From Pedinophyceae sp. YPF-701 (lineage: Eukaryota > Chlorophyta > Pedinophyceae), in assembly GCA_916048055.1 (NCBI GenBank), contig CAJZHL010000012.1:124001-188000 (forward strand): 64,000 nt of DNA, written 5' to 3'. Both the position numbers and the translations under genes were made by a program. The stretch's first letter is position 1. Every line of letters begins with the position of its first letter. The notes under the pieces are model-generated. The model was not told where the DNA came from. It saw nothing but the letters and a program-made list of their open reading frames with translations, and did not search any database. Below, piece after piece: positions 40,964 to 53,414 of this stretch.

Positions 40964-41137
40964 TCATGACCTGTGCTGCCAGCAGTACGCGCAACCAGGC
41001 TCAGCAAGTCTCTGGCACCTTCTGCGGTTGTCCATGATGTACTGGCACTGCCGCCCGTCCGGCCCCTCGCAGCAGCCGTGGTCCTGAACATCCCAGGACT
41101 CCTGGACGGGGTCGATCTTGCCGTTGATCTCGCACAT
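40964..41137 (-). CDS. Small cysteine-rich protein, copy B
   Basis: 57 aa from the ATG at 41137, the same start as copy A (MCEINGKIDP). The C-terminus is YIMDNRRRCQRLAEPG then CAYCWQHRS. Identical at protein level to copies C and D in this region. The frame is open without ATG to 41404. Confidence 0.5.
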   Translation of the reverse strand: MCEINGKIDPVQESWDVQDHGCCEGPDGRQCQYIMDNRRRCQRLAEPGCAYCWQHRS

Positions 41138-42008
41138 GCTGCGGCACGTAGCATTTGCATCGAGAAGCGTCAGGGCAGTGCGAGCTTGATATGTCCGAGG
41201 GGGTTGGGGCGCGGTGCCGCGCCCCGGTAGCGTGCATGAGGTTCTCAGGTCGGGAGGCTCGCGCGGCCCCTTCCGAACGCGTCGGTCGTGATTGGCCCAG
41301 TGTGTCGGGCGTTGTGTAGTATGTGGACCGCTGTTAGCACGAAATGTCTCCCGTGGAAGGCCCGGAATGCAGCTTCGTCGGCAAGCAAGGTCGTGAAGGC
41401 GCAAGCGTCCCAGCGCTCCGCACCTTGATGCTTCGCTGCGTGTTCGCCCACAGATGGAGAGCTTGAATAGTGGTTATTCGATTCTGCCGCGACTTCGGCG
41501 CTGTGGCTCCCGTTCAGCCCCGGGCCGCGCACAGGAGAGGACGCCCCACAGCTCCTGGAGACCTCCTACAATCGTGCGACCCACGGCACCGTGCGGCCCC
41601 CGGCAGGAGAAGCGACTGGACAGCGCGACAGCTTCGCGTCCTGTCGAGACTCCAGGCGACTGCAGAGAGCTCACAGACCGCGGTGTGCGGCGGCGGAGCC
41701 TCCGAACCTGGATGTCGCGTTGCCCAGCGGTGCTGGGCTCATCCTTCCCCCGCTGTCGGCCCCGGCACCCTGCTGTACGAGCCGTGAGCTCATTCGCTGA
41801 GTTTCTACCTGCAAGATGCCCCGAAAGCACAAGTGACGCGCTAGCCCAAGGAAGAATTCCACACGCAACCACTGCGAGCGACGTCGTGTCACGCCTGTAC
41901 GACGGTGCAGGGACACGCCGCGAGGCCGGGCAGTGCCGTCGGTGCACAGTCGCGGGCCCGCATCACAGGTTCGGTCGCGCCGGGGCTCCTGCGTCGGGGG
42001 CGCGGCCG

Positions 42009-42336
42009 CTACTGTGGTCGCTGGATCTTGGCGAGCGCGGCCTCGAGGCGGTCCATGGCCTTCTCGATCATGCCCAGCGACGCCGCGTACGAGATGCGCA
42101 CCGTGCTGTTGGACCCGAACGCGTCCCCGGGCACCAGCGCCAGGAGGCTGTCCTGCAGAATGTACCGGCACAGCGCGTCGCAGTCCGGGACGGCGCCGAA
42201 GCCGTCCGCCGTGCACCCGGGCCCGAAGAACGCCGACAGGTCCGGCAGCGCGTAGAACGCCCCCTGCGGCACCGGGAGGCTGACGCCCGAGCAAACGCGG
42301 GCGGCGCCGCGATGGGCCCGAGCCGCCAGCCGGTCA
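42009..42336 (-). pseudogene. Aminotransferase 3' fragment, copy C
   Basis: Last ~88 codons with the natural stop, then the same internal junction as the other fragments. It is virtually identical to copy D and nearly identical to the intact gene over the tail. Confidence 0.85.
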
Positions 42337-42621
42337 CGTTGTGCGAGGGAGAAAAGCAGGTTGAACGTGAGCTGAGCTACAGCGTTGCCCCGACCGAGCA
42401 CCGAAAGCATGAGTGAAGGTCATGTCGTGTCATGCAGCTCCAAGAGAGTCACAGATCCTTCGGCGATGGCTCGCCACGATCCTCACAGGACACCTCGCGC
42501 GGCTCAGCCAGCCGACCGTCGATCTGTCAAGCGAGTGTGGCTCTCAATGTGGTGCACGTGTGCAACCCGCATGGTGCCTGTCACAGGGGACAGTGCCACA
42601 CGTCGGCCGGCGTTGCTGCAC

Positions 42622-42795
42622 TCATGACCTGTGCTGCCAGCAGTACGCGCAACCAGGCTCAGCAAGTCTCTGGCACCTTCTGCGGTTGTCCATGATGTAC
42701 TGGCACTGCCGCCCGTCCGGCCCCTCGCAGCAGCCGTGGTCCTGAACATCCCAGGACTCCTGGACGGGGTCGATCTTGCCGTTGATCTCGCACAT
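42622..42795 (-). CDS. Small cysteine-rich protein, copy C
   Basis: 57 aa from the ATG at 42795, same sequence as copies B and D including the CQRLAEPG then CAYCWQHRS end. The frame is open upstream to 43062. The surrounding 1.66-kb unit is virtually identical to the next one. Confidence 0.5.
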   Translation of the reverse strand: MCEINGKIDPVQESWDVQDHGCCEGPDGRQCQYIMDNRRRCQRLAEPGCAYCWQHRS

Positions 42796-43666
42796 GCTGC
42801 GGCACGTAGCATTTGCATCGAGAAGCGTCAGGGCAGTGCGAGCTTGATATGTCCGAGGGGGTTGGGGCTCGGTGCCGCGCCCCGGTAGCGTGCATGAGGT
42901 TCTCAGGTCGGGAGGCTCGCGCGGCCCCTTCCGAACGCGTCGGTCGTGATTGGCCCAGTGTGTCGGGCGTTGTGTAGTATGTGGACCGCTGTTAGCACGA
43001 AATGTCTCCCGTGGAAGGCCCGGAATGCAGCTTCGTCGGCAAGCAAGGTCGTGAAGGCGCAAGCGTCCCAGCGCTCCGCACCTTGATGCTTCGCTGCGTG
43101 TTCGCCCACAGATGGAGAGCTTGAATAGTGGTTATTCGATTCTGCCGCGACTTCGGCGCTGTGGCTCCCGTTCAGCCCCGGGCCGCGCACAGGAGAGGAC
43201 GCCCCACAGCTCCTGGAGACCTCCTACAATCGTGCGACCCACGGCACCGTGCGGCCCCCGGCAGGAGAAGCGACTGGACAGCGCGACAGCTTCGCGTCCT
43301 GTCGAGACTCCAGGCGACTGCAGAGAGCTCACAGACCGCGGTGTGCGGCGGCGGAGCCTCCGAACCTGGATGTCGCGTTGCCCAGCGGTGCTGGGCTCAT
43401 CCTTCCCCCGCTGTCGGCCCCGGCACCCTGCTGTACGAGCCGTGAGCTCATTCGCTGAGTTTCTACCTGCAAGATGCCCCGAAAGCACAAGTGACGCGCT
43501 AGCCCAAGGAAGAATTCCACACGCAACCACTGCGAGCGACGTCGTGTCACGCCTGTACGACGGTGCAGGGACACGCCGCGAGGCCGGGCAGTGCCGTCGG
43601 TGCACAGTCGCGGGCCCGCATCACAGGTTCGGTCGCGCCGGGGCTCCTGCGTCGGGGGCGCGGCCG

Positions 43667-43994
43667 CTACTGTGGTCGCTGGATCTTGGCGAGCGCGGCC
43701 TCGAGGCGGTCCATGGCCTTCTCGATCATGCCCAGCGACGCCGCGTACGAGATGCGCACCGTGCTGTTGGACCCGAACGCGTCCCCGGGCACCAGCGCCA
43801 GGAGGCTGTCCTGCAGAATGTACCGGCACAGCGCGTCGCAGTCCGGGACGGCGCCGAAGCCGTCCGCCGTGCACCCGGGCCCGAAGAACGCCGACAGGTC
43901 CGGCAGCGCGTAGAACGCCCCCTGCGGCACCGGGAGGCTGACGCCCGAGCAAACGCGGGCGGCGCCGCGATGGGCCCGAGCCGCCAGCCGGTCA
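43667..43994 (-). pseudogene. Aminotransferase 3' fragment, copy D
   Basis: The fragment nearest the intact gene. It has the same tail, stop and junction as copy C, at a distance of exactly 1,658 bp from it. Confidence 0.85.
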
Positions 43995-44279
43995 CGTTGT
44001 GCGAGGGAGAAAAGCAGGTTGAACGTGAGCTGAGCTACAGCGTTGCCCCGACCGAGCACCGAAAGCATGAGTGAAGGTCATGTCGTGTCATGCAGCTCCA
44101 AGAGAGTCACAGATCCTTCGGCGATGGCTCGCCACGATCCTCACAGGACACCTCGCGCGGCTCAGCCAGCCGACCGTCGATCTGTCAAGCGAGTGTGGCT
44201 CTCAATGTGGTGCACGTGTGCAACCCGCATGGTGCCTGTCACAGGGGACAGTGCCACACGTCGGCCGGCGTTGCTGCAC

Positions 44280-44453
44280 TCATGACCTGTGCTGCCAGCA
44301 GTACGCGCAACCAGGCTCAGCAAGTCTCTGGCACCTTCTGCGGTTGTCCATGATGTACTGGCACTGCCGCCCGTCCGGCCCCTCGCAGCAGCCGTGGTCC
44401 TGAACATCCCAGGACTCCTGGACGGGGTCGATCTTGCCGTTGATCTCGCACAT
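44280..44453 (-). CDS. Small cysteine-rich protein, copy D
   Basis: 57 aa from the ATG at 44453, same sequence as copies B and C. It is the copy closest to the intact aminotransferase gene and lies about 0.9 kb beyond that gene's stop codon, on the same strand. Confidence 0.5.
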   Translation of the reverse strand: MCEINGKIDPVQESWDVQDHGCCEGPDGRQCQYIMDNRRRCQRLAEPGCAYCWQHRS

Positions 44454-45323
44454 GCTGCGGCACGTAGCATTTGCATCGAGAAGCGTCAGGGCAGTGCGAG
44501 CTTGATATGTCCGAGGGGGTTGGGGCTCGGTGCCGCGCCCCGGTAGCGTGCATGAGGTTCTCAGGTCGGGAGGCTCGCGCGGCCCCTTCCGAACGCGTCG
44601 GTCGTGATTGGCCCAGTGTGTCGGGCGTTGTGTAGTATGTGGACCGCTGTTAGCACGAAATGTCTCCCGTGGAAGGCCCGGAATGCAGCTTCGTCGGCAA
44701 GCAAGGTCGTGAAGGCGCAAGCGTCCCAGCGCTCCGCACCTTGATGCTTCGCTGCGTGTTCGCCCACAGATGGAGAGCTTGAATAGTGGTTATTCGATTC
44801 TGCCGCGACTTCGGCGCTGTGGCTCCCGTTCAGCCCCGGGCCGCGCACAGGAGAGGACGCCCCACAGCTCCTGGAGACCTCCTACAATCGTGCGACCCAC
44901 GGCACCGTGCGGCCCCCGGCAGGAGAAGCGACTGGACAGCGCGACAGCTTCGCGTCCTGTCGAGACTCCAGGCGACTGCAGAGAGCTCACAGACCGCGGT
45001 GTGCGGCGGCGGAGCCTCCGAACCTGGATGTCGCGTTGCCCAGCGGTGCTGGGCTCATCCTTCCCCCGCTGTCGGCCCCGGCACCCTGCTGTACGAGCCG
45101 TGAGCTCATTCGCTGAGTTTCTACCTGCAAGATGCCCCGAAAGCACAAGTGACGCGCCCAAGGAAGAATTCCACCCGCAACCACTGCGAGCGACGTCGTG
45201 TCACGCCTGTACGACGGTGCAGGGACACGCCGCGAGGCCGGGCAGTGCCGTCGGTGCACAGTCGCGGGCCCGCATCACAGGTTCGGTCGCGCCGGGGCTC
45301 CTGCGTCGGGGGCGCGGCCGCTA

Positions 45324-47171
<1,848 letters not shown>

Positions 47172-47545
47172 GTCCGGCACCGGACGTGCCTGTGTGCGCT
47201 ACGGAGTCACGGACGCGGACGCGGCGGGCCGACCCCTGCCGGGCGACGCGTGCGGAGCGACCAGCTCCTCTCCACAGGCGACGGGACGCTGCTAACCCGA
47301 CCCCGCTCGTCGCTTTGATTCGACGGGGTAGTCAGCGCCAACGTGCGCATGTCTCGGGCTCGAACCGGGCAACGAGCCTCTCCCCGCGACCGCTGCAGGG
47401 CTGTCGGTCCTGAGACCACCCCACGGGGGCGACGCAGGGCCGGCGCGGAGCTGCGGGCCACAATGCGGTGCGCCCAGCGGCCCCCGAGGTCGAACGCTGA
47501 TCGCCTCTGCGCTTGCTCTCGTCCGCACCCCGGAGCCGAGCGACG
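47172..47545. promoter_or_regulatory. Divergent promoter region, aminotransferase / YebC
   Basis: 374 bp between the start codons of two divergent genes for probable organelle proteins. It must hold both promoters and 5' UTRs. No specific motif was identified. Confidence 0.4.
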
Positions 47546-49075
47546 ATGCCGCTTCCCTCCCCCCTGCAGTGCCGCAGCCCGGCCCTCCCGGCACGGGTCC
47601 TCCTGGGCCGGCGGCCGGCGCAGCGGGGCAACGCGCTGATCGTGTGCATGGGCCGCCGAGCCGCCAAGGTGCGCGACCTGCCCGCAGGCTGACATCCGAC
47701 GTGCGCTCCGTGCCTGCCGCTGGCCACGACGAGACGCGGCAATTGCGCCCCGCCGCCGCCGCCGCAGATCGCGAACAGGAAGGGCAAGGCGGACGCGGCC
47801 AAGGCGAAGCTGTACGGGAAGTTCGGGAAGCTCATCATCCAGGTGCGGCCTCTGCGGAGCTGCGCGCTGCCGGGACCGCGTGGCAGGTTCATCTGCGCGG
47901 ATGGCTCGACGCGCGCAACGAGCCGTCCTCAGACGCCCGCACCTTCCCCGCACAGTACTGAGAGACACGCGGGAAGTTCGCGCAAGGGCGCTGGTGCGGT
48001 CCTGCGGGCGCGCCAGGCGCTCGGCACTGCGGCCACGCGCTGCTGCCGCTGTGTCTTTGCGAGGCGGGACGCCCTCATTCCCGCGCGCACCGCAGGCGGC
48101 GAAGGAGAACCCGGACCCGGAGAGCAACGCCGCGCTCCGCGACGTCATCGCGCAAGCCAAGAGCGCGGGGTGCCCGAAGGACATCATCGACCGCAACCTC
48201 TCGCGCTCCAAAGACAAGAGCGGCGCGGACTTCCAGGAAGTGACCTACGAGGCCTACGGCCCCGGAGGCAGCGGTGCGTCCCCGCAACCCCGCCCCACGC
48301 GCACGCGGCCCCCATGCCGTCGATGCACACAGCGGAACAGCTGCCATCCAGCTGCTGCCTGTGTCTCTGCCGCTGCCCTGCCTCGGGAGGCGGACAGGGC
48401 GGGCACAGCGCTGCTGTCCGCGGCGGCGCGCCTCCCGTGCGGCGACCGGCGCATGGGCGCCCGCCCGCGCTCGCGAGCAAACCGCGGTGTGTGTTCCCGG
48501 GCGCGGCCCTCGCGCGGCCCCGCAGGGTTCATCGTGGAGTCCCTGACGGACAACGTGAACCGGACGGCGTCGGACGTGAAGAGCACGATCACCAAGGCCG
48601 GGTGCAAGAACGCCGAGCCTGGGTCGGTGCTGTTCAACTTCACCAAGCGCGGCGTGGTGGTCATTCCCGCGGAGGGCGTGGACGAGGAGCAGCTCTTCGA
48701 GGACGCGGTGGACGCCGGGGCGGACGACATCGTGCCGGGGGACGACGTCGAGGGGGGGTCGTTCCGCGTGGTGACGGAGGTGGAGGACTTTGGGGCATGC
48801 TTCAAGGCGCTGTCGGACAAGTACAACACGCAGGCGCGTGCGCTGCTGCTGCGGCCGCGCCCGCCGCGCGTTGCGTGCGTGGGCCTGGGTCTGACTGAGT
48901 TCACGGCGCGTGTCGAGGAGTGCAGAAGGAGGAGAGCGGGCTGAAGTGGATCCCGAACACGGAGGTGGAGCTGGACGGCGAGGACATGGGCACGTGCGAG
49001 GACCTGTTCGAGAAGCTCCTGGAGCTCGACGACGTGGACGCGGTGTACGCCACCGTGGCGGGGCTGAACAACTAG
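47546..49075 (+). CDS. YebC/TACO1-family protein
   Basis: Bacterial YebC proteins act in translation or transcription control, and mitochondrial TACO1 activates translation of COX1. Inferred exons are 47546-47668, 47768-47842, 48096-48273, 48526-48833 and 48926-49075, giving 277 aa, normal for the family plus a presequence. Exon 1 is a basic, Leu/Pro-rich N-terminus leading into MGRRAAK-IANRKGKADAAKAKLYGKFGKLI. Then AAKENPDPESNAALRDVIAQ and YEAYGPGG-FIVESLTDNVNRTASDV with FNFTKRGVVV, and finally SGLKWIPNTEVEL and the C-terminal helix ELDDVDAVYATV. The N-terminus suggests import into plastid or mitochondrion. Intron 4 (48834-48925) begins GC; splicing there gives phase-0 continuity (KYNTQ-KEESGLKW). 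Confidence 0.92.
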
Positions 49076-49715
49076 CGCGGCACCCCGGGGGGGTGTCGCT
49101 GCTACGGCGGCGGCGGCAGCGACGCCGTGCCTGTTTCATGCGCCCTGGCTGCTGAAGTCTCGCACGAGGCGCCGTGATGGCGGGCCTCCGTGTAGGTGTG
49201 ACATCACTGGCCCACGGGTGCCCGCGCGGGGCAGCCGCGATCCACGGTCGCCCATTTTCTGCGCGGCCGATCAGGCCCTGAAGTGGGCGGCCGTTTGCGG
49301 CCCAGACATGCAGTCGTGGCCCCCGACTCCGATCGCACATGGCAGTGACACAGCCCTGCATGTGCCCCCTCTCCCACGCGCAGTGGACGAGCTTGCGCAG
49401 CCGGCGACTGGGCGCAATCGACGGCGTTCTATGACAGGTCGCGCAAGCTCGATGTCGGAGTGGGTGAGGAGTCCCCCCTGCGCCCCCGTTGACGTCAGTC
49501 GGCCTCGTCCCCTCGAGGCGCCTCGCGGTCAATGCCGGGCGTCGCAGGCCCCGCGCGCCAGAAACGACGGGGCGAGCGTGGTTTCCTGCACCGCGGACCT
49601 CGCACACCAGCGTTCTGAGCCCCGCAGCGGCCCGACACCGGCCAGCCGGTGCCCCTGGGCAGGCGACCGAGCCCACACCGGGGGCAGCGCCCGCCCTCGA
49701 GGCACTTGTGCGGCC
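49076..49715. other. Intergenic region YebC to coiled-coil gene
   Basis: 640 bp between two plus-strand genes. The frame of the next gene is open back to 49218, but the translated sequence there is Arg/Pro/Ser-rich without motif, so it is treated as 5' UTR and promoter. Nothing else recognised. Confidence 0.4.
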
Positions 49716-52597
49716 ATGACGGGCGTACGCGAGTCCGTCGAGCTCATGCGGAGCCAGGGCCCCAAGCACGACGAGCCCCTGGCCGACATTCTCGACAAGC
49801 TGCGGGCGGACCAGGCTCCGGGCTCCATCGAGCAGATATGCCGCTCGCAGGAGGCGCGCTGCCTGAAGCTGAAGGGGCAGCTCAACAAGGCGATTGCGCG
49901 GCGGAAGGCCAAGGTGGAGCACCTGAAGAAGGTCCGGGCGCAGCTGGGCCTCCTGGACAAGGAGACGCTCGACGAGAGCGAGGTCGCGAGCCGGCTCGCG
50001 GAGCCCTCCAGCTCGTTCATCGGCGGGGCCATGGACTCGGAGCTCGACCTGGACATGTCCTTCGGCGCCTCCAAGATGGACCTGCAGCCGTCCACCCTCG
50101 GCGGCGCCTCGGCCATTTCCGCGACGAACGTGTCGTACGAGACCCAGAAGGCGCGCATCCAGAACAGCATCGAGATGCAGCTCTTCAAGGCGATGGAGGA
50201 GGAGCGGCTCGGCAAGTCCTACAAGCAAATCCACAGGTGCCGTCCTCGCCCCAGGCCGGCCAGCATGCACCCCCGCGCCGCGGCCCCCGCGAGCCCCCGC
50301 CGCCCCCGGGCGCCCGAAACACTCCGCAAGCACCCAGACGCACCGGAGCCGCCGCGCACAGGCCGCCCCGCCCCGCGCAGCGCCCCGTTGCCCGCACGCA
50401 CATGCGTGGCGGGAACCTGGGATGCCCGTCGCTTCGCGGCGCCCCCGCGGCCCCACCGGCGCCTCCCGCGCACCAGCATGACGCCACATTCTTTGTTCGT
50501 GCTCGTGGCCGCGTCCAATGGCGACACGTTGCCGGCGCACGTCCGCGCGGGCCGGTCTCCTGCCCCCACACATGGATACGATTCTGCCGCCGACACGCCG
50601 CTCCTCGGGGCCGTCTTGCAGCGCCGCGTGATCTCAATTGTGTATTTCTTGCCAGCTGTTCGATGAGCGCTGCCGGGAACGCGCCCAGGGCCCCGGACGC
50701 TGGCTCTTTCCCCCACCCTGCTTCACCCGCGCCGTTGCTGCTCGCCCCGCGCGCGCACCGCGTCGCTCGCACGCCCGGCGTGGCGAATCTAGCTCCGGGC
50801 GCCGGCTTCTCGCCCCGGGCGCCCGCCGGGTCCCCGCTGCGGCCCGTCCGGCGACCCAACTGTGTGCCCCGGTGTGCGTGCCGCTCTCGCAGGCGTCTGA
50901 AGGACGAGCTCACGATCCTGAAGAAGAGCGCGGACGACATCAAGACCGCGGTGGAGGACTACCAGGACGCGATGGAGCAGGAGCGCCTCCGGCTGCGCAG
51001 CGCCAACCAGTCGCGGCGCGAGGCGGTCAACCTGTGGAAGGAGGTCAACCGCGTCAAGGAGGAGAGCGCGAAGCTCTGGCAGCACAAGATGTCCGCGAGG
51101 GAGCGCGTCGCAGAGAAGGTGCGCTCCCGCGGCGCACGGCCTTGCCCCCGCGCTTCGCCCGGTCGACGCCGCTCGCGTCGCGCCTGGGTGTCGCGCGGCC
51201 GACCCGCGGCGGCCCGGAGTCCCCTCGCGCAGGTCATCAAGGAGCGCACGGAGCTGGAGAACCGCGCGATGGAGCGCGAGAAGGCCCGGCGGCGCGCGCA
51301 GATCCAGCAGAAGCGCACGCAGACGGGGAAGCACTCGCAGGCGGCGCACGCGGAGCAGGCGCAGCGCGGCGCGGCGGCGGAGTCGGAGGGCGCGCTGGAG
51401 CCCGGGGACCCGGTGGCGGAGCTGGCGGCGCAGGGCGACAAGCTGGACCCCAAGGTGAAGGCGTCGGTGGAGGTGTATGAGAAGATGCAGCACCTGATGC
51501 GGGGGATGAAGGTCGCGGACGAGGGGCCGGACTCGCTGTACAACAAGATGACCGACATGCAGGACAAGGGCGCGACGGCGAAGGAGCAGGCCGCGGCGCT
51601 GGAGGCGACGCTGAACGACCGCAACGAGGTGCTGCGGGGCCTGACCAAGGAGCGCGACGCGCTGCGCCTGGAGGCCGCGGGCGGGGACGTCAAGGGGCTG
51701 GAGGAGCTCAAGCAGCGCGAGGACGAGGTCGCGCAGGCGAGCGCGAGCGCGGCGCGCGTGCAGCGGCAGATGAGCCGGCTGGAGGCCACCCTGGCGCAGG
51801 TGCTGCTGGGGATCCGGCTGCTGGGCGGGCGCGTGGACCAGGTGCTGCCGGAGGTCATGCGGGACTACGTGGACCAGAAGGACTTCAAGCCGGACCTCGG
51901 GACGGTCGACGAGAACAGCGACCGCCCGGGCAGCAAGGGCGTGGACGGCGACGACACGCGCCTGGCCGAGGAGGTCTCCACGGCGTGGAAGCGCCTGCAG
52001 GAGCGCATCGAGATGGTCATCGCGGCCGAGTGGCCCAAGGCCAAGCCGTCGGACCTCCCCGCGGAGATCAACGCGGACCTCGCCAAGTCGGCGTCGCGAC
52101 AGCGGCTCATGTCCGGGGCGTCGCGGCAGCACCTCGAGAGCGAGCCCTCGGAGGCGCAGAGCGGGAAGGGCTCGCCGCTGCCGGGCAAGGAGGCCTCGAA
52201 GGCGTCGCTCACGCGCGGCGAGGAGGAGCGCAAGAGCCTGCGCGTGATGCGGGCCAACCGCTCGATGTCGTCGGCGAGCCTGAAGAAGCGCCTGGGCATC
52301 CCCGGGCAGCACCCGTCGGACCCGAACAACAAGGTGATCCTGCGGACGCGGTCGAAGCTGCGCTCGGTGCAGCAGGAGGGCATGAAGCACAACATCCGCA
52401 TCAAGCTCGAGGGGGAGTCGGACGAGTCCTCCGAGGAGGAGCACGAGCACACCGAGGTGAACCCGCTCGCGAGCCTGCTGCACCACCGCCGGCACAACAA
52501 GGACGACGACGTCCTCGACCGCCAGACGCTCAAGGCCAAGTCCAAGGCGCTGGCGGAGAAGCACGCGCCCAAGCACAAGGACTCCAGCGCGGCGTGA
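49716..52597 (+). CDS. Coiled-coil protein, possible axonemal/outer-dynein-arm docking type
   Basis: Inferred exons are 49716-50236, 50893-51118 and 51233-52597, giving 703 aa; the first intron, 656 bp, is the longest in the window. Heptad-rich helices cover residues about 35-95 (RCLKLKGQLNKAIARRKAKV), 145-290 (IQNSIEMQLFKAMEEERLGK, RLKDELTILKKSADDIKTAV) and 335-460. The C-terminal third is charged and disordered, with NNKVILRTRSKLRSV and an acidic ESDESSEEEHEH stretch. The MQLFKAMEEERLGKSYKQI / RLKDEL arrangement recalls docking-complex proteins such as CCDC151/CCDC63, but this is from memory and weak. Generic coiled-coil similarity is the main alternative. The ATG at 49716 is followed directly by the conserved-looking start MTGVRESVELM. 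Confidence 0.75.
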
Positions 52598-53414
52598 TGG
52601 GGCGCAGACGCGCGAACGGGGGCGACGGGCCGCGCAGGGGGCGTCGCCGCCCGTGTGAGCGCTCAGTTGACGCCCGTCCGTGCCAGTACAGAACGTCGGT
52701 AGTGCTTCTTTTGCAGCGTGCATGCCCAGCTCCTGGCGGAGACGCGCGACCGCACCGGGGCTGCCGTGTCGGCGGCAAGACGGCCCAGCGCCGGTCGTTC
52801 GGGCCGGAGGTGAGTGCACGTCTGCCAGCCACGGTAGTCCACAGCAACGGCAGCTGTTGTGCGCCGACCTGCGCACGTGCCGCGTCCACGAGGATCTCGT
52901 CGACAAGCGCAGTCTGATTTGAGCTTCCTTGAGTCGCGCCACTGACTGGCCTCGCGATTCGTTCCAGGAAGACCCGCTGCGGCCACACACGCTCTCGCGA
53001 TGGGACCTGCCGAACTCGTCGCGCAGAGGCGTCGTGCAGCCGCCGCCAATCGCGACTCCCGCCGCGATGCGACGACATCGCAGTGCCCCAGCCGTCGCGA
53101 CCGACGCTGGGCACAAGTGCGCTGATCTGTCTCCGGTTGAGCGTGTTTGCCCCCGCCCGCGCGCTGTGTGGGCCGATGGTGGCCGATCGCCGGCAGGTAT
53201 GGCTCGCCTCCGGCCACCGAACTGACGCCCGGCGTCGCAACGACTCCAGGGAACTTTGCGAAGGCCGGCATTGACCGCCAAGCACAACCAAAGGAGACCT
53301 TGACAGTGCCTTGAGGGACTCCGTCGGCAGGTCCGGCCGCGTTCACACAGCGCCTCCACTGCCCCGGGATCGCTCCAGCCCGCTTCCGCTGCTCCCAACC
53401 TGCTCCCGTGCCTG
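52598..53414. other. Convergent intergenic region
   Basis: 817 bp between the stop of the coiled-coil gene and the stop of the minus-strand polymerase eta gene. Mixed composition, lower GC than the genes, no motif-bearing ORF, RNA gene or repeat seen. Confidence 0.45.

Larger units (their letters stand above)
38744..45323. repeat. Direct-repeat array: aminotransferase 3' ends alternating with a cysteine-rich ORF
   Basis: Four extra copies of the aminotransferase 3' end (from 38838, 40355, 42009 and 43667) lie in direct orientation downstream of the intact gene, whose own end is at 45324. Each is followed on the plus-strand map by about 1.2 kb containing one cysteine-rich ORF (stops at 39449, 40964, 42622 and 44280). 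The spacing of the last three ends is 1,658 and 1,657 bp; between the first and second cysteine-rich ORF it is 1,515 bp, because the second unit lacks about 140 bp just before its aminotransferase end. Units 3 and 4 are virtually identical. The leftmost unit is the most diverged. The array is best explained by repeated tandem duplication with homogenisation. Confidence 0.93.

Noticed and set aside
38744-45323. Functional alternative last exons for the aminotransferase
   Set aside because: The fragments lie downstream and could in principle be spliced to, but the intact last exon is complete, and the fragments have a frame-changing internal deletion and no clear conserved acceptor. RNA-seq could reopen this.
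50237-50892. Continuation of the coiled-coil frame past the exon 1 donor to 50666
   Set aside because: The sequence turns into Pro/Arg-rich intron translation. Splicing at 50236/50893 restores a continuous coiled coil.
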